From Effrenium voratum (taxonomy: Eukaryota; Sar; Dinophyceae; Suessiales; Symbiodiniaceae), in NCBI GenBank assembly GCA_963377175.1, contig CAUJNA010000826.1:64501-128500 (forward strand): 64,000 bases of DNA. Direction: 5' to 3'. The position numbers and the translations under genes are program-made. A model generated the notes under the pieces. It had not been told where the DNA came from, did not search any database, and saw only the letters and a list, made by a program, of their open reading frames with translations. This document shows, in pieces, positions 63,998-64,000 of the stretch. Each line of letters begins with the position of its first letter. The stretch's first letter is position 1.

Positions 63998-64000
63998 AGG

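Overview
The window reads as nuclear DNA of a dinoflagellate, most likely a Suessiales/Symbiodiniaceae-type alga (inference). The signs are very short coding exons scattered over tens of kilobases, introns bounded by AG|G with GC as well as GT donors, genes all on one strand, a near-identical intronless tandem gene family, heavy simple-sequence load, repeated sequences that end in splice acceptors, and a degraded insert of mitochondrial cox1. No bacterial operon, CRISPR array, rRNA gene or intact tRNA gene was seen.

Layout. (1) About 1.7-15.8 kb: an unidentified plus-strand multi-exon gene (gene A). I can trace about 15 exons of 50-230 bp, ending at a TAA at 15831-15833. Its introns hold a composite repeat block at 5.15-6.72 kb with a tRNA-like relic, a CCTG/GGCT/GTCT tetranucleotide tract (7.86-8.20 kb), a MITE-like element and an intron-type repeat. 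(2) About 16-20 kb: mostly repeats, including two related terminal-inverted-repeat elements and a dispersed repeat also found at 4.6 kb. (3) About 19.7-51.0 kb: a second plus-strand gene (gene B) of at least 25 tiny exons. It encodes a Glu/Lys/Arg/Gln-rich coiled coil and ends at a TGA at 51005-51007. Its introns contain a 1.51-kb tandem segmental duplication (21.95-25.3 kb), a 1-kb tetranucleotide block (29.35-30.37 kb), a complete 7.5-kb retrotransposon insertion (32138-39637) and, on the same strand, an intact methyltransferase gene (43716-44606). (4) About 52-57.6 kb: three more copies of that methyltransferase, one broken, with homologous flanks. (5) 57.75 to about 59.3 kb: an AT-rich mitochondrial insertion with a decayed cox1 and a possible cox3 tail. 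(6) 59.4-64 kb: a decayed duplicate of the 53.5-53.9 kb spacer, possible exons, and another intron-type repeat whose acceptor lies at the window edge.

The most interesting object is the retrotransposon. It is bounded by a perfect 15-bp target-site duplication. Its N-terminal region carries cytosine-5 DNA methyltransferase motifs I, IV, VI, VIII and X, followed by an AP-type endonuclease, a reverse transcriptase, a zinc-knuckle-like motif and an RNase H domain. The coding frame is broken about 14 times. Second is the methyltransferase family, whose SAM-binding glycine loop is rewritten with asparagines in every copy. Third is the way recent genes and mobile DNA are nested inside the introns of gene B.

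Exon coordinates are read by eye from coding-like composition and AG acceptors. They are good to a few bases at best, and joining the exons into two genes is inference. Transcript data would settle the models.
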